NCBI GenBank assembly: GCA_024278715.1 | Contig: JAJRSN010000189.1 | Coordinates: 1 to 18,402, forward strand | Source of the DNA: Calditrichota bacterium | Lineage (GTDB): Bacteria; Calditrichota; Calditrichia; Calditrichales; Calditrichaceae | DNA: 18,402 nucleotides | Direction of reading: 5' to 3' | Part shown: piece after piece, positions 9,132 to 15,356 of the stretch | Numbering within the stretch: the stretch's first letter is position 1 | Layout of the letters: each line of letters starts with the position of its first letter | Translations under genes and position numbers: made by a program | The notes under the pieces: model-generated | What the model was told of the DNA's origin: nothing | What the model saw: only the letters and a program-made list of their open reading frames with translations | The model's database searches: none

Positions 9132-9542
9132 ATGCTGTCGATTTCGGCAAAAACACGATATGGGTTAGTGGCGATTTTTGAATTAGCCAAACATTACGGC
9201 ACGGGCGTTCTGCAAATAAAGAACATAGCCGAAGAAACAAATATTCCGAAATATTATCTGGAACAGATATTTAACCGGCTGGTTCACCACGGAATAATCA
9301 AGAGTGTTCGTGGAAACAAAGGCGGCTATCAGTTAGCTGACGCGCCGGGCAATATTACGCTTTTTCAGGTGTTGGAAGTACTTGAAGGCGGAGTTGACAT
9401 TTCATCCAAATTACAGGTGCAGGCGCTGGCTAATGTTTTTTATAATGTAGAGCAAGATATCAAAAAAAGGTTGACGGTTACGTTGGAAGATATTGTATTT
9501 GAGCAGCAAAAATTGGAACAGGAGATCAATTTTTGTATTTAA
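9132..9542 (+). CDS. Rrf2-family transcriptional regulator, CymR-like
   Basis: The 136-residue protein is an Rrf2-type winged-helix DNA-binding regulator. It opens with SAKTRYGL; the recognition region YYLEQIFNRLVHHGIIKSVRGNKGGYQLA (about 41-69) and EVLEGG (82-87) are family hallmarks. It lacks the three-cysteine cluster that holds Fe-S in IscR, NsrR and RirA; the only cysteine is residue 135. The C-terminus (TLEDIVFEQQ...INFCI) resembles that of Bacillus CymR (TLEDL...MFYI), the repressor of cysteine and methionine sulfur metabolism, which does not need a cluster. ATG 9132 has AAGGAG a few bases upstream. Its position directly before the sulfur-carrier operon and the shared operator suggest it controls that operon, possibly through a partner enzyme as CymR does with CysK. 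That is inference. Confidence 0.88.
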   Translation: MLSISAKTRYGLVAIFELAKHYGTGVLQIKNIAEETNIPKYYLEQIFNRLVHHGIIKSVRGNKGGYQLADAPGNITLFQVLEVLEGGVDISSKLQVQALANVFYNVEQDIKKRLTVTLEDIVFEQQKLEQEINFCI

Positions 9543-9607
9543 CCGGTCTTTGAAAAATTTCGCTTGACATTTGGGGGTTGACTTTTAATTGGCAGGCAGT
9601 TTTGACC

Positions 9608-9627
9608 AAGCCCCTAAAGGGGCTTTT
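9608..9627 (+). terminator. Likely terminator of the regulator gene (TAAA-loop hairpin)
   Basis: AAGCCCC-TAAA-GGGGCTT is a perfect 7-bp stem followed by TTTT, 66 nt after the regulator stop codon. The same hairpin recurs at 9852-9869. It may act as a terminator in both directions with the adjacent hairpin at 9631. Confidence 0.55.
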
Positions 9628-9630
9628 AAA

Positions 9631-9646
9631 AGGTCGTAAACGACCT
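9631..9646. repeat. Hairpin AGGTCG-TAAA-CGACCT, copy 1
   Basis: A perfect 6-bp stem with a TAAA loop, identical to the copies at 9875-9890 and 9945-9960. It sits 5 nt after the AAGCCCC hairpin, forming a two-hairpin module. Confidence 0.75.
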
Positions 9647-9679
9647 GAAAAAAACGGCATTGTTCCGGCGGCGCGGAAG

Positions 9680-9787
9680 TGCTTTTTATTAGCGAAGAAA
9701 GATTTTAAAGAGAAATTGCCATTTTTGTTTGAAAATATTGTATTTGAGCGGCAAGAATAGGAGCAGGAGATCAATTTTTGTATTTAA
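9680..9787 (+). pseudogene. Decayed 3' fragment of a second Rrf2-type regulator gene
   Basis: In frame, this stretch reads AKKDFKEKLPFLFENIVFERQE, stop, EQEINFCI, stop. It aligns with the intact regulator's C-terminus (VEQDIKKRLTVTLEDIVFEQQKL, then EQEINFCI). The codon that is TTG (Leu) in the intact gene is TAG here (9758-9760), followed by eight identical residues and the same TAA. Identity fades upstream of about 9690, where no wing or helix-turn-helix sequence remains. It is part of the second copy of a duplicated unit and has no start of its own, so it is a relic, not a gene. Confidence 0.78.
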
Positions 9788-9890
9788 CCGGTCTTTGAAA
9801 ATTTTGCTTGACATTTGGAAACTGGCGCTTAATTGTTAAACAGTCTTGAGCAAGCCCCTAAAGGGGCTTTTACAAGGTCGTAAACGACCT
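9732..9890 (+). repeat. Duplicated unit, copy 2
   Basis: Direct repeat of 9487-9646 at an offset of 245, dropping to 244 after a one-base deletion in a short A/T run. It contains the regulator-tail relic, the AACCGGTCTTTGAAAA block and hairpins at 9852-9869 (AAGCCCC-TAAA-GGGGCTT) and 9875-9890 (AGGTCG-TAAA-CGACCT). Confidence 0.8.
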
Positions 9891-9944
9891 CGGAGAACTT
9901 TTTTGTTAAGCGTTAATGGTATAAGTGTTAAGCGGAACTTTTAA

Positions 9945-9960
9945 AGGTCGTAAACGACCT
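9945..9960. repeat. Hairpin AGGTCG-TAAA-CGACCT, solo third copy
   Basis: Third copy of the 6-bp stem with TAAA loop, here without the AAGCCCC partner. The downstream flank (AAAAAAACACCATCGCTCCGG) is similar to the flank of copy 1 at about 9648-9669, so it may be a remnant of a third unit. Confidence 0.7.
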
Positions 9961-9997
9961 AAAAAAACACCATCGCTCCGGAAACCCGAAAAAGCCT

Positions 9998-10059
9998 GTT
10001 AAAAAACAAAATGTCCGACGGACAACACTTATTTTTAACTAAAACAGTTAATTTTTTTT
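9998..10059 (+). terminator. Nested inverted repeats and weak terminator before the sulfur-carrier operon
   Basis: An outer inverted repeat GTTAAAAA (9998-10005) / TTTTTAAC (10032-10039) encloses a smaller hairpin, TGTCC-GAC-GGACA. Overlapping it, TTAACT-AAAAC-AGTTAA (10035-10051) is followed by eight Ts (10052-10059). The stems are AT-rich, so termination would be weak. It may end read-through from upstream. I see no known riboswitch fold here. Confidence 0.4.
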
Positions 10060-10067
10060 ATTATTGA

Positions 10068-10098
10068 AAGTTGACCAAATCGATCAAAATAATAAATT
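10068..10098 (+). promoter_or_regulatory. Candidate promoter and operator of the sulfur-carrier operon
   Basis: TTGACC (10071-10076) and TAAATT (10093-10098) make a plausible -35/-10 pair with 16-nt spacing. TTGA (10071-10074), 9 nt, TCAA (10084-10087) repeats the dyad geometry found in the regulator's own promoter at 9064-9080. Over 25 aligned bases the two sites agree at 16, counted by eye. In both, the left half-site is part of the -35 box. Control by the upstream regulator is inferred. Confidence 0.5.
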
Positions 10099-10112
10099 AT
10101 AAAGGAGTCGCC

Positions 10113-10325
10113 ATGATTATCTATGTAAACGGTGAACCACAGGAAATTAAACAACAACCTTTTACCGTCGCCGATCTGCTTGTTCTTAATCAAGTGGAAA
10201 TGCCCGAAATGGTCTCCGTGCAACTGAACGGTGAATTCGTTAAACGCGAAGATTATCAAACAATTCAAATAAATGACGGAGACGAAATCGATTTCCTCTA
10301 TTTCATGGGAGGAGGCGCCCGATGA
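10113..10325 (+). CDS. hcyS: ThiS/MoaD-family sulfur carrier protein for homocysteine synthesis (HcyS-like)
   Basis: The 70-residue beta-grasp protein carries sulfur as a C-terminal thiocarboxylate. It begins MIIYVNGEPQEI, has VSVQLNGEFVKRED in the middle and INDGDEIDFLYFMGGG near the end, all typical of ThiS. It ends GGGAR, so two residues follow the last glycine and must be removed before activation; the JAMM protease encoded three genes downstream is the obvious candidate. ATG 10113 is chosen because AAAGGAG ends 5 nt upstream; an in-frame ATG at 10071 overlaps the promoter. The stop overlaps the next start (ATGA). The neighbours (PLP enzyme, E1, JAMM protease, sulfite reductase) match the Wolinella succinogenes HcyS cluster rather than thiamine genes, though a thiamine role cannot be excluded from the sequence alone. 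Confidence 0.85.
   Translation: MIIYVNGEPQEIKQQPFTVADLLVLNQVEMPEMVSVQLNGEFVKREDYQTIQINDGDEIDFLYFMGGGAR
10310..10315 (+). promoter_or_regulatory. Shine-Dalgarno for metY inside the carrier's glycine codons
   Basis: AGGAGG, a full anti-16S match, lies 6 nt before the metY ATG at 10322. The same bases are within the Gly66-Gly67-Gly68 codons (GGA GGA GGC) of the carrier, so the invariant glycine tail and the next gene's ribosome binding site share nucleotides. Confidence 0.8.
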
Positions 10326-11554
10326 AAGGATTTACCACAAAAGCCATTCACGGGCAATTCTCAAAAAAAGACGTTCACGGCTCTCTGCGCATGCCGATTT
10401 ACGACAGCGTCTCTTTCGAATTCCAAAGCTCGCGCGATATTCAGTTGGCGTTTGAAGGCAAAAAACCCTCTCACGCCTATTCGCGAATTTCCAATCCCAC
10501 GGTAGAAGACTTTGAACAGAAAGTCCGTCTTTTGGCTGACGCCGCAGGAGTTCTTGCCGTCTCTTCCGGAATGGCTGGCATTTCAAGTTTGTTCTTGTCA
10601 ATCGCCGAAGCCGGGTCGAATATAATCACTACCCGTTTTCTGTTCGGCAATACAATTTCCTTTCTGGAAAAAACGCTGGGAAGCTGGGGGTTGGAGGTAA
10701 GATACGTTGACATGGACCAACCGCAGACCTTGCGGGGCGTCATCGATGAGAATACCAGAGCAATTTTTCTGGAGATCGTCACCAATCCGCAATTGCAGGT
10801 GGCGGATATTGAAGCCCTTGCCGCGACGGCTCGGGAGTTTAAGGTGCCTTTGATTCTCGATTCAACCTTAACCACGCCCTATCTTTTCAAGGCAAAAGAT
10901 TACGGAGTAGCGGTGGAAGTGCTTTCCAGCACCAAGTACATCTCCGGCGGCGCCACCAGCGTGGGAGGATTGATCATCGATCTGGGCAATTTCGACTGGA
11001 AATACTGCCCCAAATTAGCGGACGAGGCAAGACGGACAGGTCCCTTTGCCTTGATGACCAAGCTGCGTCAGGAAGTTTACCGGAATTTGGGATGCTGCAT
11101 GTCTCCCGATACGGCGTATTTGCAGGCTCTTGGTCTGGAGACCCTCGGGTTACGGATCGAAAAGAGCAGCCAGAATTCGCTAAAGATTGCGCGATTTTTG
11201 CAGGAGCAGCCGGAAGTGCTGTCTGTGAATTATCCTGGACTGAAAAATTCTCCCTACTACCAAACGGCAAAAAAACAATTTGGCGGCAGATTCGGCGGAT
11301 TATTGACATTTAGGTTAAGCGATAAGGACGCCTGCTTCCGCTTTATGGACGCCTTAAAAATCATTCGCCGTTCCACAAATCTCAACGACAATAAAACGCT
11401 GATTCTGCATCCGGCGTCAACCATTTTTTGCGAGTATTCGGAAGAAGAACGAAAGAAGATGCGGATAGAGGAAAACATGTTGAGATTGTCCGTGGGTATT
11501 GAAGACGTTGAGGATATTTTTGACGATTTAAGCAGGGGGTTGAAAGCAATATGA
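10322..11554 (+). CDS. metY: O-acetylhomoserine sulfhydrylase-like PLP enzyme (MetY, Cys/Met metabolism family)
   Basis: The 410-residue enzyme belongs to the Cys/Met-metabolism fold-type I PLP family. Visible landmarks are YSRISNPTVEDFE (53-65, phosphate-binding Tyr and Arg), SSGMAGISS (81-89), LILDST with Asp180 for the pyridine nitrogen, and SSTKY with Lys205 as the Schiff-base lysine. HPASTIFCEYSEEER and RLSVGIEDVEDI near the end are typical of the sulfhydrylase/gamma-synthase group. In this setting it should add sulfur from the carrier's thiocarboxylate to O-acetylhomoserine, giving a carrier-homocysteine adduct. Gamma-synthase or gamma-lyase activity is possible from sequence, but the operon favours MetY. 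Translation is coupled by ATGA overlaps at both ends. Confidence 0.87.
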   Translation: MKGFTTKAIHGQFSKKDVHGSLRMPIYDSVSFEFQSSRDIQLAFEGKKPSHAYSRISNPTVEDFEQKVRLLADAAGVLAVSSGMAGISSLFLSIAEAGSNIITTRFLFGNTISFLEKTLGSWGLEVRYVDMDQPQTLRGVIDENTRAIFLEIVTNPQLQVADIEALAATAREFKVPLILDSTLTTPYLFKAKDYGVAVEVLSSTKYISGGATSVGGLIIDLGNFDWKYCPKLADEARRTGPFALMTKLRQEVYRNLGCCMSPDTAYLQALGLETLGLRIEKSSQNSLKIARFLQEQPEVLSVNYPGLKNSPYYQTAKKQFGGRFGGLLTFRLSDKDACFRFMDALKIIRRSTNLNDNKTLILHPASTIFCEYSEEERKKMRIEENMLRLSVGIEDVEDIFDDLSRGLKAI

Positions 11555-12360
11555 TATCATTTACCGATCAGCAATTAGAGCGCTACAGCCGGCACATTAT
11601 TTTGAATAATGTGGGCATAGAAGGACAATTAAAGATTATGCAGGGCAAGGTTTTGATTATCGGGGTTGGAGGGTTGGGTTCGCCCGCCGCTCTTTATCTT
11701 GCCGCCGCCGGAGTGGGAACCATCGGGATTGTCGATGCCGACAAAGTGGATCTTTCCAATTTGCAGCGCCAAATCATCCATTTTACGTCCGATCTGCAAA
11801 AGACCAAAACCCAATCGGCTTTTGAGAAGATGAAGGCGTTGAATCCGGACGTGCACGTAAACACCTATCATTTGCGCGTAACGGCGGAGAACATCAGAGA
11901 GATCATTCGGGATTACGATTTTGTCATTGACGGCACGGACAATTTTCCGGCAAAGTTTCTGATCAACGACGCCTGCGTGATGGAAGGAATTCCCTTTTCG
12001 CACGGCGGAATCCTTCGCTTTTCCGGTCAGACGATGACCGTGGTTCCCGCAGAGTCGGCTTGTTACCGCTGCTCGTTTCCCGAACCGCCGCCAAAAAACG
12101 CCGTTCCCACCTGCGCCGAAGCCGGAATATTGGGAGTTGTGGCGGGAATGCTGGGCACAATTCAGGCAGCAGAAGCTTTAAAATATCTGATTAAGCAGGG
12201 CTCTTTACTGACGAACGCCTTACTGACCTTTGACGCCCTGAAAATGGATTTCAGAAAGGTAGCGCTGCGGAAAAGAGCGGATTGCCCTTTGTGCGGCGAG
12301 AATCCCACGATCCTTCGTCTTGAGGATATTGAACAAGCGGTGTGTGAACTTAAAAGGTGA
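11551..12360 (+). CDS. hcyF: E1-like adenylyltransferase of the ThiF/MoeB family (HcyF-like)
   Basis: The 269-residue enzyme uses ATP to adenylate the carrier's C-terminal glycine so that sulfide can displace AMP. Seen in order: RYSRHIIL (11-18), the nucleotide loop GVGGLGSP (38-45), LSNLQRQ with Arg73, DGTDNFPAKFLINDA with Asp130 for Mg-ATP, zinc ligands C171-x2-C174 and C245-x2-C248, and PTCAEAG with Cys188 where MoeB/ThiF proteins keep their conserved cysteine. There is no C-terminal rhodanese domain, so sulfur need not come from a persulfide; this fits use of free sulfide from the adjacent sulfite reductase. It overlaps metY by ATGA. The specific HcyF assignment rests on context. Confidence 0.87.
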   Translation: MISFTDQQLERYSRHIILNNVGIEGQLKIMQGKVLIIGVGGLGSPAALYLAAAGVGTIGIVDADKVDLSNLQRQIIHFTSDLQKTKTQSAFEKMKALNPDVHVNTYHLRVTAENIREIIRDYDFVIDGTDNFPAKFLINDACVMEGIPFSHGGILRFSGQTMTVVPAESACYRCSFPEPPPKNAVPTCAEAGILGVVAGMLGTIQAAEALKYLIKQGSLLTNALLTFDALKMDFRKVALRKRADCPLCGENPTILRLEDIEQAVCELKR

Positions 12361-12368
12361 GAAAAAAG

Positions 12369-12767
12369 ATGTTAAAAATAAAAAAAGAGATTTATCTGCA
12401 ATTAATCAAATACGCCTGGGAAGAAGCGCCGATCGAAGCCTGCGGCTATCTTGGCGGTTCCGGCGAAAATGTCACCGAATTTCAGCCTTTGACCAATGTG
12501 GATGCCGCGGAAGATCATTTCCGCCTGGATCCGGAAGAGCAATTCAAAGTAGTGCGCAACTGGCGGGCAAAGGGAATTAAACCTTTAGCCGTGTTTCATA
12601 GCCATCCCGAAACACCGGCAAGACCTTCTGAAGAAGATATCCGCCTGGCTTTCGATCCCAATATCAGCTATGTGATCCTGTCGCTGGAGGGAGATACGCC
12701 GGCGATAAAATCTTTTAAAATCCGCAAAGGCGTGGTCGAGCCGGAAGCCGTGGAAATCGTAGATTGA
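12369..12767 (+). CDS. hcyD: JAMM/MPN metalloprotease acting on the sulfur carrier (HcyD-like)
   Basis: The 132-residue protein is a minimal JAMM zinc peptidase. All catalytic elements are visible: Glu23 in PIEACGYLGG, and H77-x-H79-x7-S87-x2-D90 in HSHPETPARPSEED. Related enzymes are Mec, which frees cysteine from CysO in Mycobacterium, and HcyD, which trims HcyS and frees homocysteine. Here the expected tasks are removing the Ala-Arg after the carrier's glycines and hydrolysing the carrier-homocysteine adduct. I place the start at ATG 12369, with GGTGAG 7 nt upstream; a GTG at 12357 overlapping the previous stop would add four residues but has no good ribosome binding site. No other protease is in the operon. 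Confidence 0.86.
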   Translation: MLKIKKEIYLQLIKYAWEEAPIEACGYLGGSGENVTEFQPLTNVDAAEDHFRLDPEEQFKVVRNWRAKGIKPLAVFHSHPETPARPSEEDIRLAFDPNISYVILSLEGDTPAIKSFKIRKGVVEPEAVEIVD

Positions 12768-12821
12768 AAGCTTTGGTTTCGGGAAGGCATTTAATAGCAA
12801 ATTTTTTGGAGAAACGAATAA

Positions 12822-15197
12822 ATGAACGTGTATCAAATACCGGAAACATTACCGAAAGAAATAGACCACCTGGAGAATTTAATCCGCAAATTTCGGCAGG
12901 GGACGTTAAACGAAACCGAATTAAAGGCGAATCGGGTTCCGTTCGGGGTTTACGAACAGCGCCAAAAGGGAACCTACATGGTTCGTGTGAGATGTCCCGG
13001 CGGAATAATTACTCCGCAACAATTGGAAGCTGTGGCGGAGATTTCCGGTAAATTCGGTTCCAAGAATCTTCATATTACCACCCGGCAGGAGATTCAGATT
13101 CATGATGTCGATTTGAACGGCATTATCTCCGTGATCCGCTCTTTGTATGATGTCGGATTGAGCAGCCGGGGAGGCGGCGGGAACACCATCCGCAACATTA
13201 TGGCTTCATGGGATTCGGGGATTGCCCGCGGCGAAATTTTCGATGTGACGCCTTATGCCGTGGCTCTGACGGAACGATTTATTGCCGAATCGGATTCATG
13301 GACCTTGCCGCGCAAATTTAAGATATCTTTTTCGAATTCAAAACAGGACAACGCCTTTGCGGCGGTTAACGATTTGGGTTTTATTGCAGAGATTCGGGAC
13401 GGCAAACCGGGATTCAGGGTTTATGTTGCCGGCGGAATGGGCAGAAGTCCGCAGGTTGGTCAACTATTGCACGATTTTATTCCCGATGACGAGGTTTACG
13501 CGGTTGCCAGGGCGGTGAAGGTTTTGTTCGACAAATACGGGAATCGCAAAAATCGACATACCGCCCGTTTGCGTTTTCTCTGGCAAAAATTGGGGCGGGA
13601 GAAATTTATTCGATTGTATCAAAAGGAATTTGCCGGGGTAAAAAATCGGAAATTGCCGCCCCTTAAGTTAAAGAAATTTGAGAATCGCGCCCGCGATCGT
13701 TTCGATATTCTTCCTGCGGCGGAAAATACGCCCGAATTTGAATTGTGGAAAAAGCGGTATGTTCGATCTCAAAAACAGGCGGGGCTTTACGCGGTAATTA
13801 TTCCGATTCAATTGGGAATTCTCGGTATTAGCGAGGCGAGCGACTTTGCGGAATTTGCAGAACATTTTGGCGAAAATGCGATCCGTTTTACGCCGCAGCA
13901 AAATATCAGTTTAAGAAATATTCCCGAAGAATATCTGGGCAATGTTTACCGGAACGTCAGGAGGGTTACCCGTCTGGCGGATCAGCCGCTTTTACTGGGC
14001 AACACCATTGTCTGCGCGGGAGCCAGCACCTGCCAACTGGGTATTTGCCGTTCGAGGGACGCTTTAACTGCTTTAACTAAAAAACTGACGGGTGCGGGAA
14101 TAGACCTCGATTCCTTTGCGGACATGAAGGTCAATATTTCGGGCTGCTCCAACGCCTGCGGTCAGCATTTTCTGGCAGATCTGGGATTTTACGGCAAGGT
14201 TGGGCGGAAAAACCACATCAGTTATCCGGCGTACAACATCGTCGTCGGCGCAAAAATCGGAGGAGAAGAAGGCGCCAGCTTAGCGGAAAAAATCGATGAA
14301 ATAAGCGCTCGCAATCTTCCGGAATTTGTCGCGGAATTTTTAGCCGGTTACGGCGAAAAGAAAGATCGTTACGATTCTTTTACCTCCTTTTTACAGAACG
14401 GCGGCGCGGAAGATGTGCGTTCGATATGCCAACGCTATCGCCCGATTCCCGATTTCGACGAGGATAAAAATTACTATTTCGACTGGGGAGCGCGGGAGGT
14501 TTTTTCTCTTGCCGGTCGCGGGCAGGGAGAATGCTCGGCAGGATTGTTTGATTTAATAGAGATGGATCTTTCCGAAATAACAGAACTTAAAAAACAGCTC
14601 GGCGAAGCTGCCGAAGAAGAAAATCGCGCAAAAATCCTGTATCGGATAATGCTGCTTGCTTCGCGGATGCTGCTGATTACCAGAGGCATCGAGGCGTCTT
14701 CCGATGATGAAGTTTTTGACGCCTTTACCCGGCATTTCATTCAAGCCAAACTTATCGATTCACGATTCGGCTCGGTGATCGAAACGGCAAAATCGGGTAG
14801 GCGCGCGCGGCTGACCGCTATTCAGGAAGAGGCGCTGGCTCTGGCTGAAGCGGTGGAAGCGCTGTATCACAGCATGGACGATTCTTTGCGGTTTAACACT
14901 GAAATCAAAGAAGAAAAAGAGGAGCGGGGTGACGAAGCAACTTCGGCGGAAAAGGCGGAAAAAGCTGAAAAACCGCATCTGATCCGGGACTACCGCGGGG
15001 TTTCCTGCCCAATGAATTTTGTTAAGACAAAACTCGATCTTTCCATGATGCAAAAAGATCAGATTTTAGAGGTGTTGTTGGACGACGGCTCGCCGATTGA
15101 AAATGTGCCCCGTTCGGTGGCAAACGAAGGACACGAGGTCTTGCAGCAAAAAAGAATCGGTCAATACTGGTCGGTATTGATCAGAAAAAAGGTTTAG
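12822..15197 (+). CDS. Siroheme sulfite reductase fused to a helical (HEPN-like) domain and a TusA domain
   Basis: Reduces sulfite to sulfide for loading onto the carrier. In the 791-residue product, residues 1-510 are a complete nitrite/sulfite reductase: ferredoxin-like half-domains (KNLHITTRQEIQIHD, RGGGGNTIRN) and the siroheme/4Fe-4S motif C398-x5-C404 and C442-x3-C446 (CAGASTCQLG, ISGCSNACGQH). Residues about 570-690 are all-helical, including RMLLITRGIEASSDDEVFDAF, and resemble HEPN domains. Residues 694-718 form a Glu/Lys-rich linker. Residues 719-791 are a TusA domain with Cys729 (RGVSCPMNFVK), though CPMN replaces the classic CPxP. The gene starts 54 nt after the protease gene behind a GGAG site. 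The fusion could hand sulfur over without release, but this is inference. Nitrite as substrate is unlikely given the neighbours. Confidence 0.88.
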   Translation: MNVYQIPETLPKEIDHLENLIRKFRQGTLNETELKANRVPFGVYEQRQKGTYMVRVRCPGGIITPQQLEAVAEISGKFGSKNLHITTRQEIQIHDVDLNGIISVIRSLYDVGLSSRGGGGNTIRNIMASWDSGIARGEIFDVTPYAVALTERFIAESDSWTLPRKFKISFSNSKQDNAFAAVNDLGFIAEIRDGKPGFRVYVAGGMGRSPQVGQLLHDFIPDDEVYAVARAVKVLFDKYGNRKNRHTARLRFLWQKLGREKFIRLYQKEFAGVKNRKLPPLKLKKFENRARDRFDILPAAENTPEFELWKKRYVRSQKQAGLYAVIIPIQLGILGISEASDFAEFAEHFGENAIRFTPQQNISLRNIPEEYLGNVYRNVRRVTRLADQPLLLGNTIVCAGASTCQLGICRSRDALTALTKKLTGAGIDLDSFADMKVNISGCSNACGQHFLADLGFYGKVGRKNHISYPAYNIVVGAKIGGEEGASLAEKIDEISARNLPEFVAEFLAGYGEKKDRYDSFTSFLQNGGAEDVRSICQRYRPIPDFDEDKNYYFDWGAREVFSLAGRGQGECSAGLFDLIEMDLSEITELKKQLGEAAEEENRAKILYRIMLLASRMLLITRGIEASSDDEVFDAFTRHFIQAKLIDSRFGSVIETAKSGRRARLTAIQEEALALAEAVEALYHSMDDSLRFNTEIKEEKEERGDEATSAEKAEKAEKPHLIRDYRGVSCPMNFVKTKLDLSMMQKDQILEVLLDDGSPIENVPRSVANEGHEVLQQKRIGQYWSVLIRKKV

Positions 15198-15356
15198 TTT
15201 CAATGAAATATTTCGGCAAGCAAAAACAATAACCCGGACGACGAACGATGAGAACGATTCGAAAAAAGATTTCCAAAAACAGAAATCGTTTTGCGGACGG
15301 AAGATGGTTCCGATCGTTGTATTGTAAACCGCTATCGTGATTTATGTTTTAATCTT

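Larger units (their letters stand above)
9487..9646 (+). repeat. Duplicated unit, copy 1 (regulator 3' end plus hairpins)
   Basis: The last 56 nt of the regulator gene and the following 104 nt recur 244-245 bp downstream (9732-9890). Shared blocks include the codons around GATCAATTTTTGTATTTAA, then AACCGGTCTTTGAAAA, GCTTGACATTTGG and both TAAA-loop hairpins. Between blocks the copies differ by many substitutions, so the duplication is not recent. Confidence 0.8.

Noticed and set aside
9578..9760. 60-codon open frame MTFNWQAV...FERQE in the repeat region
   Set aside because: Its start lies in non-coding repeat DNA and runs through both hairpins. Only the end is meaningful, as the relic of the regulator's C-terminus, which is annotated as a pseudogene.
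9608..9960. CRISPR-like array
   Set aside because: Repeats are only 16-20 bp perfect hairpins, spacing is irregular, and no cas gene is present.
9961..10112. SAM or other sulfur-related riboswitch in the leader of the carrier operon
   Set aside because: No kink-turn, no conserved junction motifs and no strong terminator/antiterminator pair. The promoter-like dyad at 10071 leaves only a very short leader before the ATG at 10113.
10113..10325. Thiamine biosynthesis ThiS
   Set aside because: No thiG, thiH, thiE or thiC nearby and no TPP riboswitch. The partners are MetY, a JAMM protease and sulfite reductase, and the tail is capped after the glycines.
12822..15197. Assimilatory nitrite reductase
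   Set aside because: The siroheme/4Fe-4S motif is shared by both families, but the TusA fusion and sulfur neighbours favour sulfite.
15203..15232. Tiny open frame MKYFGKQKQ after the sulfite reductase gene
   Set aside because: Nine codons, no ribosome binding site of its own and no conserved feature; most likely chance.
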